Under the pieces are notes generated by a model. The model did no database searches. It had not been told where the DNA came from and saw nothing but the letters and a program-made list of their open reading frames with translations. From contig NZ_JACHBZ010000010.1 of the NCBI RefSeq assembly GCF_014200575.1, forward strand, positions 62,001 through 126,000: a DNA stretch of 64,000 nt, in the 5' to 3' direction. Below are positions 54,528 through 63,630 of this stretch, in pieces. This stretch comes from Mucilaginibacter saanensis. Lineage in GTDB: Bacteria; Bacteroidota; Bacteroidia; Sphingobacteriales; Sphingobacteriaceae. Made by a program: the position numbers and the translations under genes. The stretch's first letter is position 1. The number at the start of each line of letters is the position of its first letter.

Positions 54528-55889
54528 TTGAACACCATCATCACTAAAGCGCAACGTAGCCACGGCCATAAAAAGTTTTATTTATTGTATACGATTTTAG
54601 CAGTGGCCTTACTTGCAGCACTACATGATGATGCCTATAGCCAGACCCAAGCTCCCGACTCCGTAAAGGCAGATTCCGTTCACAAGGATTCCTTAAAACA
54701 AGTTAAGCAAAAACGTGCCGACAACATATCTAAACAGTACGATATTGGTGATTTGTTCAACGTGATTTTTCATCCCAGCAAAAAGCCAGATTCACTTCAT
54801 AAAAAATCAGGGATTACCATTATCCCTAATATTGCATCAAACCCAAGTATTGGTTCGCAGTTAGGGATTAAGGCGGTAGCCGGTAAAAAATTAGGGAATG
54901 ACCCCAATACGCTTTTATCTGTAGCTGCTACATCTGCATCTATTACTACCAAGGGGATCATTTATTTTTATGTGAACCATAATATTTTTACGCCAGGCAA
55001 TAAGTGGAATATCCAGGGTAGCCTGGTAGCGGCCAAAACCGTTACGCCCGATTTTGGATTAGGCATAGGCCGCCAGAATATTGACGGAACCGAAGCTGAT
55101 AAAATACTGGCCAACCCACAACGTAAAGGTTATGCCCTGCATTCGCAATATTATAATTTCAGGGAAAAGGTTTATAAGGAGGTGGAGAAAAACCTGTTTA
55201 TTGGCGCAGGTGTGTCATTTGATATCAGACGAAAAATTCAGGATAAGGACACAGCCAGCTTAACGCCTTCTAATATCTATAACGAAAGGTATGGGTTCCC
55301 GCTTGATCATTACAGCGCAAACGGGCTTCTTTTTAATATACAATACACCACCCGCGATAACCAGAACCGTGCCTATAAAGGCATTTATGCCGATGCCGGC
55401 ATCAGAGTTAATCAAACCTGGATGGGAAGTACCAAAAGTGCCGTGCAGCTTACTACCGATTTCCGGAAGTACTTTAGCCTGTCTGACAGTAATCCGGAAC
55501 ATGTTATTGCTATATGGAACTGGGGCTCGTATCTGCTAAACGGCGCTGTACCCTACCTGGAGCTACCCGGAACCGGCAGGGATCCAAGTTTCAGAAGCGG
55601 CCGTGGATATACCGTTACCTACTTTAAAGGCACCCAATACAATGATTCGGAAATTGAATACCGTTTTCCGATAACACGAAACAAGTTTATTAGTGGGGTT
55701 ACCTTTTTTAGTATGCAAACGGCCAATGATAAAACAGGCACCAGCTTATTTCAGATATGGCAGCCCGGCGGCGGTGCAGGTTTGCGCGTGCTGTTTAATA
55801 AAGCTACCCGCACTAATTTATGCCTTGACTATGCCTATGGTAAATACGGCTCCAAAGGATTCTTCCTGGGCTTAAATGAGGCTTTTTAA
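54528..55889 (+). CDS. Omp85/BamA-like outer-membrane barrel protein, second copy
   Basis: A 453-residue barrel protein related to its upstream neighbour: TTKGIIYFYVNHNIF, LGIGRQNIDG, TTRDNQNRAYKGIYADAG, LPGTGRDPSFRSGRGYTVTYFKG, and the closing GLNEAF. A 60-residue Lys/Asp/Ser linker precedes the barrel instead of POTRA domains. No in-frame ATG exists near the signal-peptide-like start (FYLLYTILAVALLAALHDDAYSQ), and TTG is the only fitting start. The surface loops differ from the first copy, so the pair could handle different ligands. Confidence 0.85.
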   Translation: MNTIITKAQRSHGHKKFYLLYTILAVALLAALHDDAYSQTQAPDSVKADSVHKDSLKQVKQKRADNISKQYDIGDLFNVIFHPSKKPDSLHKKSGITIIPNIASNPSIGSQLGIKAVAGKKLGNDPNTLLSVAATSASITTKGIIYFYVNHNIFTPGNKWNIQGSLVAAKTVTPDFGLGIGRQNIDGTEADKILANPQRKGYALHSQYYNFREKVYKEVEKNLFIGAGVSFDIRRKIQDKDTASLTPSNIYNERYGFPLDHYSANGLLFNIQYTTRDNQNRAYKGIYADAGIRVNQTWMGSTKSAVQLTTDFRKYFSLSDSNPEHVIAIWNWGSYLLNGAVPYLELPGTGRDPSFRSGRGYTVTYFKGTQYNDSEIEYRFPITRNKFISGVTFFSMQTANDKTGTSLFQIWQPGGGAGLRVLFNKATRTNLCLDYAYGKYGSKGFFLGLNEAF

Positions 55890-55972
55890 TCGTCAAAAAC
55901 AATTGCTCAAAACAGGAAAGGCTGTGTTCAACTCCTTAACAGCATTAAAACAAACGGGGGGATACGTTGCAC

Positions 55973-56758
55973 TTAGTATTTGATCAGGAAATGCTCCTTT
56001 ACCCTACCCGATTTGAAAAACACCAGGCCTATCCAAAACAGATCAACCGTTACGGTAACATGCGGGTGCTCCTTGATCTGCGCCCAGGCTTCTTTCATTC
56101 CTTCGCTCCAGTATATATCGTCAAATATTAACACGGTATCTTCATGCACTTTTGGCAGGCACCATTCAAAATACTTTAATGTGGCATCTTTTTGATGGTT
56201 ACCATCCACAAATACAAAATCAAGTTGATCAAGGCTATTAATAGCTCCCGGCAGGTTATCGTCAAAGTTACCAGTTATCAGCTCCACGCTGTTAAGTCCG
56301 GCCTGTGCAAACGTTTCCTGGGCAACGCCAGCCGTTTGCGGGCAACCCTCCATGGTATAAACGTGAGCTTCGGGAGCTGCTTTTTGCAGATAAAGGGTAG
56401 TAATACCCAGACAAGTGCCCAGTTCAATAATGTTACGGGGCTTAAAATTTGCAGCCAGCCGGTAAAGCAGCTGCGCCAGCTTAGGTTGCTTAAGCGCATT
56501 GGCGGCAATATCCCCTACCCGCTTTTGCCGGTTATTATTCAAATGCGAACCTGCCCCAAGGTCGGTTATTGAGATCACACGATTGTCAACAAGTAGCTTT
56601 TGGCGGATATTTTCAACCTCATGGTATACTTTTTGGTCGGCATAATTGTAAATTACTGTATCAACCAGCTTGTAGACAAACGGAGAGTGTAAACCGTGCC
56701 TGTTTTTTGCCCTAAGGCGGTGCAACAGGTAATCCTTAACGAACCTAAAATTTAACAT
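55973..56758 (-). CDS. Class I SAM-dependent O-methyltransferase-like protein
   Basis: A 261-residue methyltransferase of the O-methyltransferase/Methyltransf_24 type. Motif I is NIIELGTCLGITTLYLQ (~110-126), then VYTMEGCPQTAGVAQETF, LDFVFVDGNHQKDATLKYFEWC (acidic metal/substrate site) and VLIFDDIYWSEGMKEAW. It lacks a signal peptide. The extended N-terminal ~90 residues (LLHRLRAKNRHGLHSPFVYKLVD) are conserved-looking but of unknown role. It faces the SirB1-like gene across ~45 bases. Acceptor unknown. Confidence 0.88.
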   Translation of the reverse strand: MLNFRFVKDYLLHRLRAKNRHGLHSPFVYKLVDTVIYNYADQKVYHEVENIRQKLLVDNRVISITDLGAGSHLNNNRQKRVGDIAANALKQPKLAQLLYRLAANFKPRNIIELGTCLGITTLYLQKAAPEAHVYTMEGCPQTAGVAQETFAQAGLNSVELITGNFDDNLPGAINSLDQLDFVFVDGNHQKDATLKYFEWCLPKVHEDTVLIFDDIYWSEGMKEAWAQIKEHPHVTVTVDLFWIGLVFFKSGRVKEHFLIKY

Positions 56759-56803
56759 CGCTGTAAAAATAAATAAAGGTTTAGTATTTTAGCATTACAG
56801 CGT

Positions 56804-57661
56804 ATGATAAATCCGATAGAAGTAAACTCTTTGATCCGCCTGCTTGATGACCCTGACACTGAGATATATGAGCACGTGCATGACAAATTGCTATCGTTCG
56901 GTGTAGAGGCCATAACCTACCTGGAAACTGCATTTGAACAGGCTTTTGATGCCATACAACAGGAGCGCATTGCCAACCTGGTACATGAAATTCAGTTCAT
57001 TACCCTTAAAAACGACCTGAAACTCTGGCATCAAAGCGGATCATTCGATCTGTTGCAAGGCATACTGATCATTAACCGGTACCAATACCCTGATCTGGAT
57101 GAGCAAAAGATCATTAACCAGGTTGAAGGTATTAAACGCGACATCTGGATACAAATGATGCACGAAGCCAGCCCTAAAGAACAGATTAAGCTTATTAACC
57201 ATGTTTTTTATAACATATACGGCTTTAGCGGCAATACCTCCAATCATCTGGACCCACAAAACAGCTACCTGAGCCAGGTGCTGGAAACCAAAAAGGGTAA
57301 CCAGATATCATTAGCTATCATTTACTCCATTATAGCCCAAAAGCTGGATATACCTGTGTATGGCGTAAACCTGCCGCAGCATTTTATATTGGCTTACCTT
57401 GATGAAAGCCAGCAGGCAGAGTTTGAAAGCGGCATCTTGTTTTACATTAATGCCTTTAACAAGGGCTTTATTTTTGGCCGTCGCGATGTGGACATGTTCC
57501 TGAAACAGCTTAACCTTAAATTCGATAAGCAATTTTACGAACCCTGCTCCAATACCGATATTATTAAACGCGTGATCCGTAACCTTATCAGTGCCTATGA
57601 AAACTTAGGCTCCGTAGAAAAAGTTGCAGAAATGAATGAGTTACTGGATATATTGGAGTGA
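56804..57661 (+). CDS. SirB1/transglutaminase-like TPR protein
   Basis: A 285-residue cytosolic protein. The middle holds the SirB1 N-terminal transglutaminase-like motif (NSYLSQVLETKKGNQISLAIIYSIIAQKLDIPVYGVNLPQHFILAYL), and the N-terminal ~100 residues are helical. SirB1 members lack the catalytic Cys of true transglutaminases, and so does this one at the expected place. Function unknown; the name comes from a neighbour-regulated gene in Salmonella. It is a single gene ended by a short hairpin. Confidence 0.85.
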   Translation: MINPIEVNSLIRLLDDPDTEIYEHVHDKLLSFGVEAITYLETAFEQAFDAIQQERIANLVHEIQFITLKNDLKLWHQSGSFDLLQGILIINRYQYPDLDEQKIINQVEGIKRDIWIQMMHEASPKEQIKLINHVFYNIYGFSGNTSNHLDPQNSYLSQVLETKKGNQISLAIIYSIIAQKLDIPVYGVNLPQHFILAYLDESQQAEFESGILFYINAFNKGFIFGRRDVDMFLKQLNLKFDKQFYEPCSNTDIIKRVIRNLISAYENLGSVEKVAEMNELLDILE

Positions 57662-57670
57662 GCCCCCCTG

Positions 57671-57690
57671 CCCCCTGAAGGGAAGTTTTT
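57671..57690 (+). terminator. Terminator-like CCCCCTGAAGGG hairpin after the SirB1-like gene
   Basis: CCCTGAAGGG stem-loop followed by AAG and five T, starting nine bases past the stop codon. An almost identical unit lies after pgi, suggesting a repeated 3' element. Confidence 0.6.
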
Positions 57691-57721
57691 GAAAAATAAT
57701 TACAGTTCATAGCTTATGGCA

Positions 57722-57957
57722 GGTGTTTTCACCCTAAGCGTTCGGAAGAATCAAAATGAATATCAAATCCTGGTTTTGGCTAAAGCCTTATGATTTTTTA
57801 TTTGCGATCCGTTGGCTAAAGCCAACGGCAATGATAAATTCAAAGTGTTTTTAATACTTTTCATTCATTGCCGTCCCATTTATGGGACGGATAGAGAAAC
57901 TGAAAATGAGGCTTTAGCCAAAACTCTAATCTTCCGAACGCTTAGGGTGAAAACACC
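57722..57957. mobile_element. Nested palindromic (REP/MITE-like) element without a gene
   Basis: It occupies most of the 381-base gap before the esterase. Outermost is a perfect 28-bp inverted repeat (57722-57749 and 57930-57957), then a 14-bp one (TTTTGGCTAAAGCC / GGCTTTAGCCAAAA). Inside are two hairpins, CCGTTGGCTAAAGCCAACGG and CCGTCCCATTTATGGGACGG, each with a CAATGA/TCATTG foot facing inward. The inner parts match the hairpins next to the Y1 transposase gene 5 kb away. The rest of the gap is plain AT-rich sequence. Confidence 0.85.
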
Positions 57958-58042
57958 GCACCATTCATTGATATATTAAGCTCTCCGCATAATTTAGCAG
58001 ATTTACGAAGTTTTAAAAACTTCGTAAATCTTAACAGTAATT

Positions 58043-58954
58043 CTACTTTCCCTTCAAAAAGCCATTCTCATCTAACCAGGCAGCGGCCCAGTCAAACCAT
58101 TTATCTTTGCTTTTAGAGTTGTTTAGCCCAAAGCCATGACCGCCTTCCTGAAAAAGGTGCATTTCGGCCTTTACGTTATTTTTAAGCAAGCCATCATAAA
58201 ACATCAGGCTATTTTGTACCGGCACCGTTTTATCATCCTGGGCATGTACCAAAAAGGTGGGCGGCGTATTGGCGGTAATTTGTTTTTCGTTGGAGTACAG
58301 ATCAACCTGTGCCGCAGATGGTGTTTTACCGATCAAGTTTTCCCTTGAACCTACGTGTGCATATTCGCCAAAGGTTATTACCGGGTACAACAGCAGCATA
58401 AAATCCGGACGAACGCTGATACCTTTATTTTCAATTACTGGTTTATCAAAATGTGTTCCGGCCGTTGAGGCCAGGTGCCCCCCTGCCGAAAAGCCGATAA
58501 TGCCTATTTTATCTGGATCAATCCCCCACTCCGCAGCATGCTGGCGTACAATCAATATGGCCGTTTGTGCATCCTGCAGCGGACCAATGGATTTATCTTT
58601 CATAATATCATCACTTGGCAGGCGATATTTTAACACAAAAGCGGTAACTCCTATCTTATTAAATGCCTGCGCAACGGCAACACCTTCATGTGCCGAGGCC
58701 AGACCGCTATAACCACCACCCGGGCAAACCACAATAGCTGCACCGTTTGCTGTACCTTTAGCCGGCAAATATGGTGTAAGTGTGGGCTGGCTTACCTCTG
58801 ATATCCAGGAAGTTTCATTCGTTTTCTCAATATAAGCGGCAGGCGCTGGTTTTGAATTAGGCACTCCGTTAGGGTACAAGGGAATTGATTTCTCCTGGCT
58901 GTAGGCCATAGTTGTTGCAATGGTTAAAATAAAAGCAGATAAAATGGTTTTCAT
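58043..58954 (-). CDS. Secreted alpha/beta-hydrolase (esterase/acetylxylan esterase-like)
   Basis: A 303-residue protein with a signal peptide (MKTILSAFILTIATTMAYSQ) and a hydrolase fold of the BD-FAE/lipase-like group. Motifs are AIVVCPGGGYSGLASAHEG (oxyanion HGGG-like region), nucleophile GFSAGGHLAS, Asp in VHAQDDKTVP and His in EGGHGFGLNN. The Ser, Asp and His are all in place. Such enzymes often remove acetyl or other esters from plant polysaccharides, but no sugar-utilisation genes lie alongside. The frame opens ten codons earlier at a non-preferred start. Confidence 0.9.
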   Translation of the reverse strand: MKTILSAFILTIATTMAYSQEKSIPLYPNGVPNSKPAPAAYIEKTNETSWISEVSQPTLTPYLPAKGTANGAAIVVCPGGGYSGLASAHEGVAVAQAFNKIGVTAFVLKYRLPSDDIMKDKSIGPLQDAQTAILIVRQHAAEWGIDPDKIGIIGFSAGGHLASTAGTHFDKPVIENKGISVRPDFMLLLYPVITFGEYAHVGSRENLIGKTPSAAQVDLYSNEKQITANTPPTFLVHAQDDKTVPVQNSLMFYDGLLKNNVKAEMHLFQEGGHGFGLNNSKSKDKWFDWAAAWLDENGFLKGK

Positions 58955-59007
58955 AAGTTTAAGACGGATAAATGGTTGAGGCAAATTACAATTTTATGCC
59001 GAAACAT

Positions 59008-59038
59008 AAAACGGCGCTACATAATGCAGCGCCGTTTT
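59008..59038. terminator. Bidirectional terminator after prfB
   Basis: Stem AAAACGGCGCT / AGCGCCGTTTT around a nine-base loop, with T5 on the plus strand and TTTT at the stem base on the minus strand. It lies ~60 bases past the prfB stop. Confidence 0.8.
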
Positions 59039-59099
59039 TATTAATAATGTTACAATGATTGTAATAATACGTATCCGGGTAACCTGTTACTCTTTCTAT

Positions 59100-60192
59100 T
59101 TAGCTTTTAGGGCCGCCAAACTCCATCAGGTATGCCTTCAGAAATTCGTTAAGCTCGCCATCTAATACAGCAGCTGCATTTGATGTTTCATGATCAGTAC
59201 GCAGATCTTTTACCAGTTTGTACGGATGTAATACGTAGTTACGGATCTGTGAGCCCCACTCTATTTTCTTTTTGTTGCCTTCAATGGTATTGGTTATCTC
59301 CAAACGTTTACGCATTTCGGCCTCATACAATTGTGATTTTAGCAAACGGATGGCATTATCCTTATTCTGCAATTGTGAACGTGACTCCTGGTTTTTGATC
59401 ACAATACCCGATGGCTTGTGGTATAAACGTACCGCGGTTTCCACCTTGTTCACATTTTGACCGCCTGCACCACCCGAGCGGAAGGTTTCAAACTCAATAT
59501 CGGCCGGGTTAATGTCAATCTCAATAGTATCATCAACCAGGGGATATACATATACCGATGCAAATGATGTATGGCGTTTGGCATTGGCATCAAATGGCGA
59601 TACCCTCACCAACCGGTGAACGCCGTTTTCGCCTTTTAAATAGCCATAGGCAAAATCACCCTCTAACTGCAGGGTTACGGTTTTAACACCGGCCACATCA
59701 CCAGGCTGGTAATCCTGCTCGGTAACTTTGTAACCGTTCTTCTCGCCCCACATAATGTACATACGCATCAGCATACCTGCCCAGTCGCAGCTTTCGGTAC
59801 CACCGGCGCCCGCTGTAATTTGCAGTACGGCATGAAACTGATCTTCTTCGGCCGAGAGCATGTTTTTAAATTCAAGCTCCTCAACGGCTTTTATGGTAAG
59901 GTTGTATTGCTCCTGCATTTCGGCCTCGGTGGCATCGCCACCCTGGTAAAATTCAAACAGCACACCGGTATCTTCAATTATCGATAACACTTTCTGGAAC
60001 TCATCTGTCCATACTTTTTTTACCTTGATAGATGCCAGCACCTTTTCGGCGTCTTTAGGGTGATCCCAAAAATGCGGGCCAACAGTTATTTCCTGTTCTA
60101 TTTGTAATTGTTCAAGCTTCTTGTCAATGTCAAAGATGCCTCCTCAGGGAAGCTGCTCTATCCCTTAAATCCTGAATCTGTTCTTTAGTCAT
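59100..60192 (-). CDS. prfB: Peptide chain release factor 2 with programmed +1 frameshift
   Basis: RF2 ends translation at UGA and UAA. The gene reads in two frames: the first 20 codons from ATG ([20 protein letters not shown]) run into TGA, and the rest continues in the +1 frame (D-I-D-K-K-L-E-Q-L...). The joined protein is 363 residues, normal for RF2. It has the stop-recognition SPF ([12 protein letters not shown]) and the catalytic GGQ ([18 protein letters not shown]). This is the classic RF2 autoregulation: low RF2 favours shifting at the internal UGA. A downstream-only reading (MLASIKVKK...) would lose the N-terminus and is not the true start. Confidence 0.96.
60129..60144 (-). promoter_or_regulatory. 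prfB programmed frameshift site
   Basis: On the coding strand: AGGAGG CAT CTT TGA C. A Shine-Dalgarno-like AGGAGG stands three bases before the slippery CTT, followed by UGA and C, the same arrangement as in Escherichia coli prfB. Confidence 0.93.
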
Positions 60193-60231
60193 GCGGCAAA
60201 TATATGCAATTTGATAATCGGCTTAAATAAA

Positions 60232-60266
60232 AAGGCCTGCAAATTGTTTATCAACTTGCAGGCCTT
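60232..60266 (-). terminator. Terminator of the 145-residue protein gene
   Basis: Perfect 11-bp stem AAGGCCTGCAA / TTGCAGGCCTT with a 13-base loop and TTTATTT after it on the minus strand. It separates this gene from prfB, which should have its own promoter. Confidence 0.85.
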
Positions 60267-60288
60267 ACAAAGGTAGATTATTATATTT

Positions 60289-60726
60289 TTAGGCAACCAT
60301 TAGTTTGTTAACCAGCAAACTCAGGTCTGCGCGGTTACCATTTAGTTTGGTAAGCATGTTAGTTAAGCCAAATTCTTTAATCTGCTCACTTTTTGAAGCT
60401 TTTACCAGCTCCTGCATTACCCGTGGTATCAGCGCATTTGCCGCGGCCAGGGCGTGTACGGGATCAATATGATAAAATGTATTTAAGCGGTTGGCAAAGC
60501 GGTTAACGATGCTTGAAACTAATGAATGATTGTAAATACCCGACGATTGAAAGTACTTTACAAGTTCCTTCAATTTGCCATTTTCCATCTGGCCTTTTAA
60601 AACCTCAATAATTGAACTTGAGGCTTCAATCATCACTGCATCGTGGTGCTTTGCAGGAATTACAGGGTTGTTAACAACAGCCGTCCCGGCGTTATTTTTT
60701 ACAAGCAAAAAAAGTTTCTCAAACAT
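60289..60726 (-). CDS. Conserved helical protein of unknown function
   Basis: A 145-residue cytosolic protein, mostly alpha-helical (MIEASSSIIEVLKGQMENGKLKELVKYFQ; IVNRFANRLNTFYHIDPVHALAAANALIPRVMQELVKA; LTKLNGNRADLSLLVNKL). No membrane segment or catalytic motif. The pattern of a small helical bundle with 'AVVNNPVIPAKHHDAVM' recalls DUF937/YidB-like proteins, but I am not sure of this. It has its own terminator, so it is a monocistronic gene. Confidence 0.75.
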   Translation of the reverse strand: MFEKLFLLVKNNAGTAVVNNPVIPAKHHDAVMIEASSSIIEVLKGQMENGKLKELVKYFQSSGIYNHSLVSSIVNRFANRLNTFYHIDPVHALAAANALIPRVMQELVKASKSEQIKEFGLTNMLTKLNGNRADLSLLVNKLMVA

Positions 60727-60955
60727 GACCTCTTATATTTTACTTTAAATTTACAAATTGATGGCAAATCACTCATTTGATTGCCAACACCACAAATATA
60801 TTAAATAAACATTTGAAATTTCAAAACAATTGTTAAATATTTTTAAATTTTTCGTAATTTTTTGGTGTAAAACAAACACTATCTGTGCGGTGTTCAAATA
60901 ACACTAAGAATAGTTAGTTTTGATTTTAATATCTACCTAACAATTAAGTTGTTAA

Positions 60956-62626
<1,671 letters not shown>

Positions 62627-62634
62627 GCACCCCG

Positions 62635-62655
62635 GCCCCCTGAAGGGGAGTTTTT
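62635..62655 (+). terminator. Terminator-like CCCCCTGAAGGGG hairpin after pgi
   Basis: Short CCCC/GGGG stem-loop and T5, nine bases past the stop. It is the twin of the unit after the SirB1-like gene. Confidence 0.6.
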
Positions 62656-62667
62656 GATTAGCATATT

Positions 62668-62707
62668 TAACAGAAAAGCGACTGCAACTGCAGTCGCTTT
62701 TCTGTTA
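62668..62707 (+). terminator. Strong hairpin terminator after pgi
   Basis: Near-perfect 19-bp inverted repeat centred on GCGACTGCA-AC-TGCAGTCGC, with a T-rich outer arm (CTTTTCTGTTA) followed by TGGGGTTTTT. It is the main transcription stop for pgi. Confidence 0.85.
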
Positions 62708-62737
62708 TGGGGTTTTTATACCTATTACCTATTTTTA

Positions 62738-63082
62738 GGCTAAAGCCAGATTTACATGTTGGTTATCCGTTGGCTGAAGCCAACGGCAATGAAGGAAAAT
62801 TCAACTATAGTAAATTGCTTGCAAGCATATAGCAAATCACTCCCCTAAATTCCTACAAATTGAGTGAGTAAATACTATAAAAAATCATTACCGTCCCATT
62901 TATGTACGGATCATTGAAGCAGTAAAACTAAACTCAACAGCGAAAGATTGGTTACAAGCACAATTTAAATTGCTCACTTATTTCCTATAAATCGGAGAAG
63001 TAAATACTATAAAACAAAAAAATCATTGCCGCCCCATTTATGGGACGGATCATTAGAGCAGATAAAGTGGCTTCAGCCAAAA
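62738..63082. mobile_element. REP-like hairpin cluster upstream of the Y1 transposase gene
   Basis: Together with the pgi terminators this fills the 488-base gap before the transposase. It starts GGCTAAAGCC and ends GGCTTCAGCCAAAA. Inside are the hairpins CCGTTGGCTGAAGCCAACGG with a CAATGA foot and, inverted, two TCATTACCGTCCCAT/TCATTGCCGCCCCAT hairpins (one imperfect). The last two lie within a ~100-base direct duplication that includes GTAAATACTATAAAA. The parts match the gene-less element 5 kb upstream. Confidence 0.85.
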
Positions 63083-63114
63083 TAATTCATACATTTAACT
63101 AATAAGCCCTTATC

Positions 63115-63546
63115 ATGTCTTTCGTTAAAATCTGGATTCATTTAGTTTTCTCTACAAAAAATCGTGAGCCATGGCTCACAGAAAAACTTAGATACGATGT
63201 TCATAAACATATTGTTGAAAACTGCTTAGAAAAAGGCATATTCCTACAGGCCATTAACGGTTATACCGATCATTTGCATTGTCTGATCTCCTTGGGTAAG
63301 GATCAAAATATTGCTAAAATAGGTCAACTTATAAAAGGAGAATCTTCCTTTTGGATCAATAAAAATAAATTAACGGCCGAACAATTTAGCTGGCAGGATG
63401 ATTATTTTGCAGTGTCTGTAAGCGAATCACAAGTACAAGCAGTGGTTGCCTATATTAAAAATCAGGAAAAACATCATGCCAGCAAATCATTTCAGGATGA
63501 GGTTGATGAGTTCATGACAAGATATGGCTGGCAGGTAATTAAATAA
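63115..63546 (+). CDS. REP-associated tyrosine transposase (Y1/IS200-like)
   Basis: A 143-residue single-domain HUH nuclease that cuts and rejoins single-stranded hairpin DNA. It begins MSFVKIWIHLVFSTKNREPWL, has the HUH pair His53-Leu-His55 (GYTDHLHCLISL) and the catalytic Tyr113 in VVAYIKNQEKHH, all intact. It lacks the long C-terminal arm of typical RAYT proteins, so it is near the IS200 size. REP-like hairpins end 32 bases before its ATG, but I see no matching end downstream, so it may act on hairpins in trans rather than be a complete IS. Confidence 0.92.
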   Translation: MSFVKIWIHLVFSTKNREPWLTEKLRYDVHKHIVENCLEKGIFLQAINGYTDHLHCLISLGKDQNIAKIGQLIKGESSFWINKNKLTAEQFSWQDDYFAVSVSESQVQAVVAYIKNQEKHHASKSFQDEVDEFMTRYGWQVIK

Positions 63547-63630
63547 AAATGCCTCCGCGCAGTATGCAGAGGCCTCCAATTATGATTATAAATTCTAATA
63601 AATTCAACATCTATACTCACAAAAACCCTC

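Noticed and set aside
59100-60192. prfB looks frameshifted or truncated because its N-terminus is in another frame
   Set aside because: The CTT-TGA-C slippery site with AGGAGG three bases upstream is the well-known RF2 programmed frameshift, so it is one functional gene.
62738-63082. Spaced hairpins as a CRISPR array
   Set aside because: Repeats differ in sequence and orientation, spacers are irregular and no cas genes are near. The pattern fits REP-like elements.
63550-63573. GCCTC/GAGGC hairpin after the transposase as its terminator
   Set aside because: Only a five-base stem, and the T-run lies on the opposite strand, so support is too weak.
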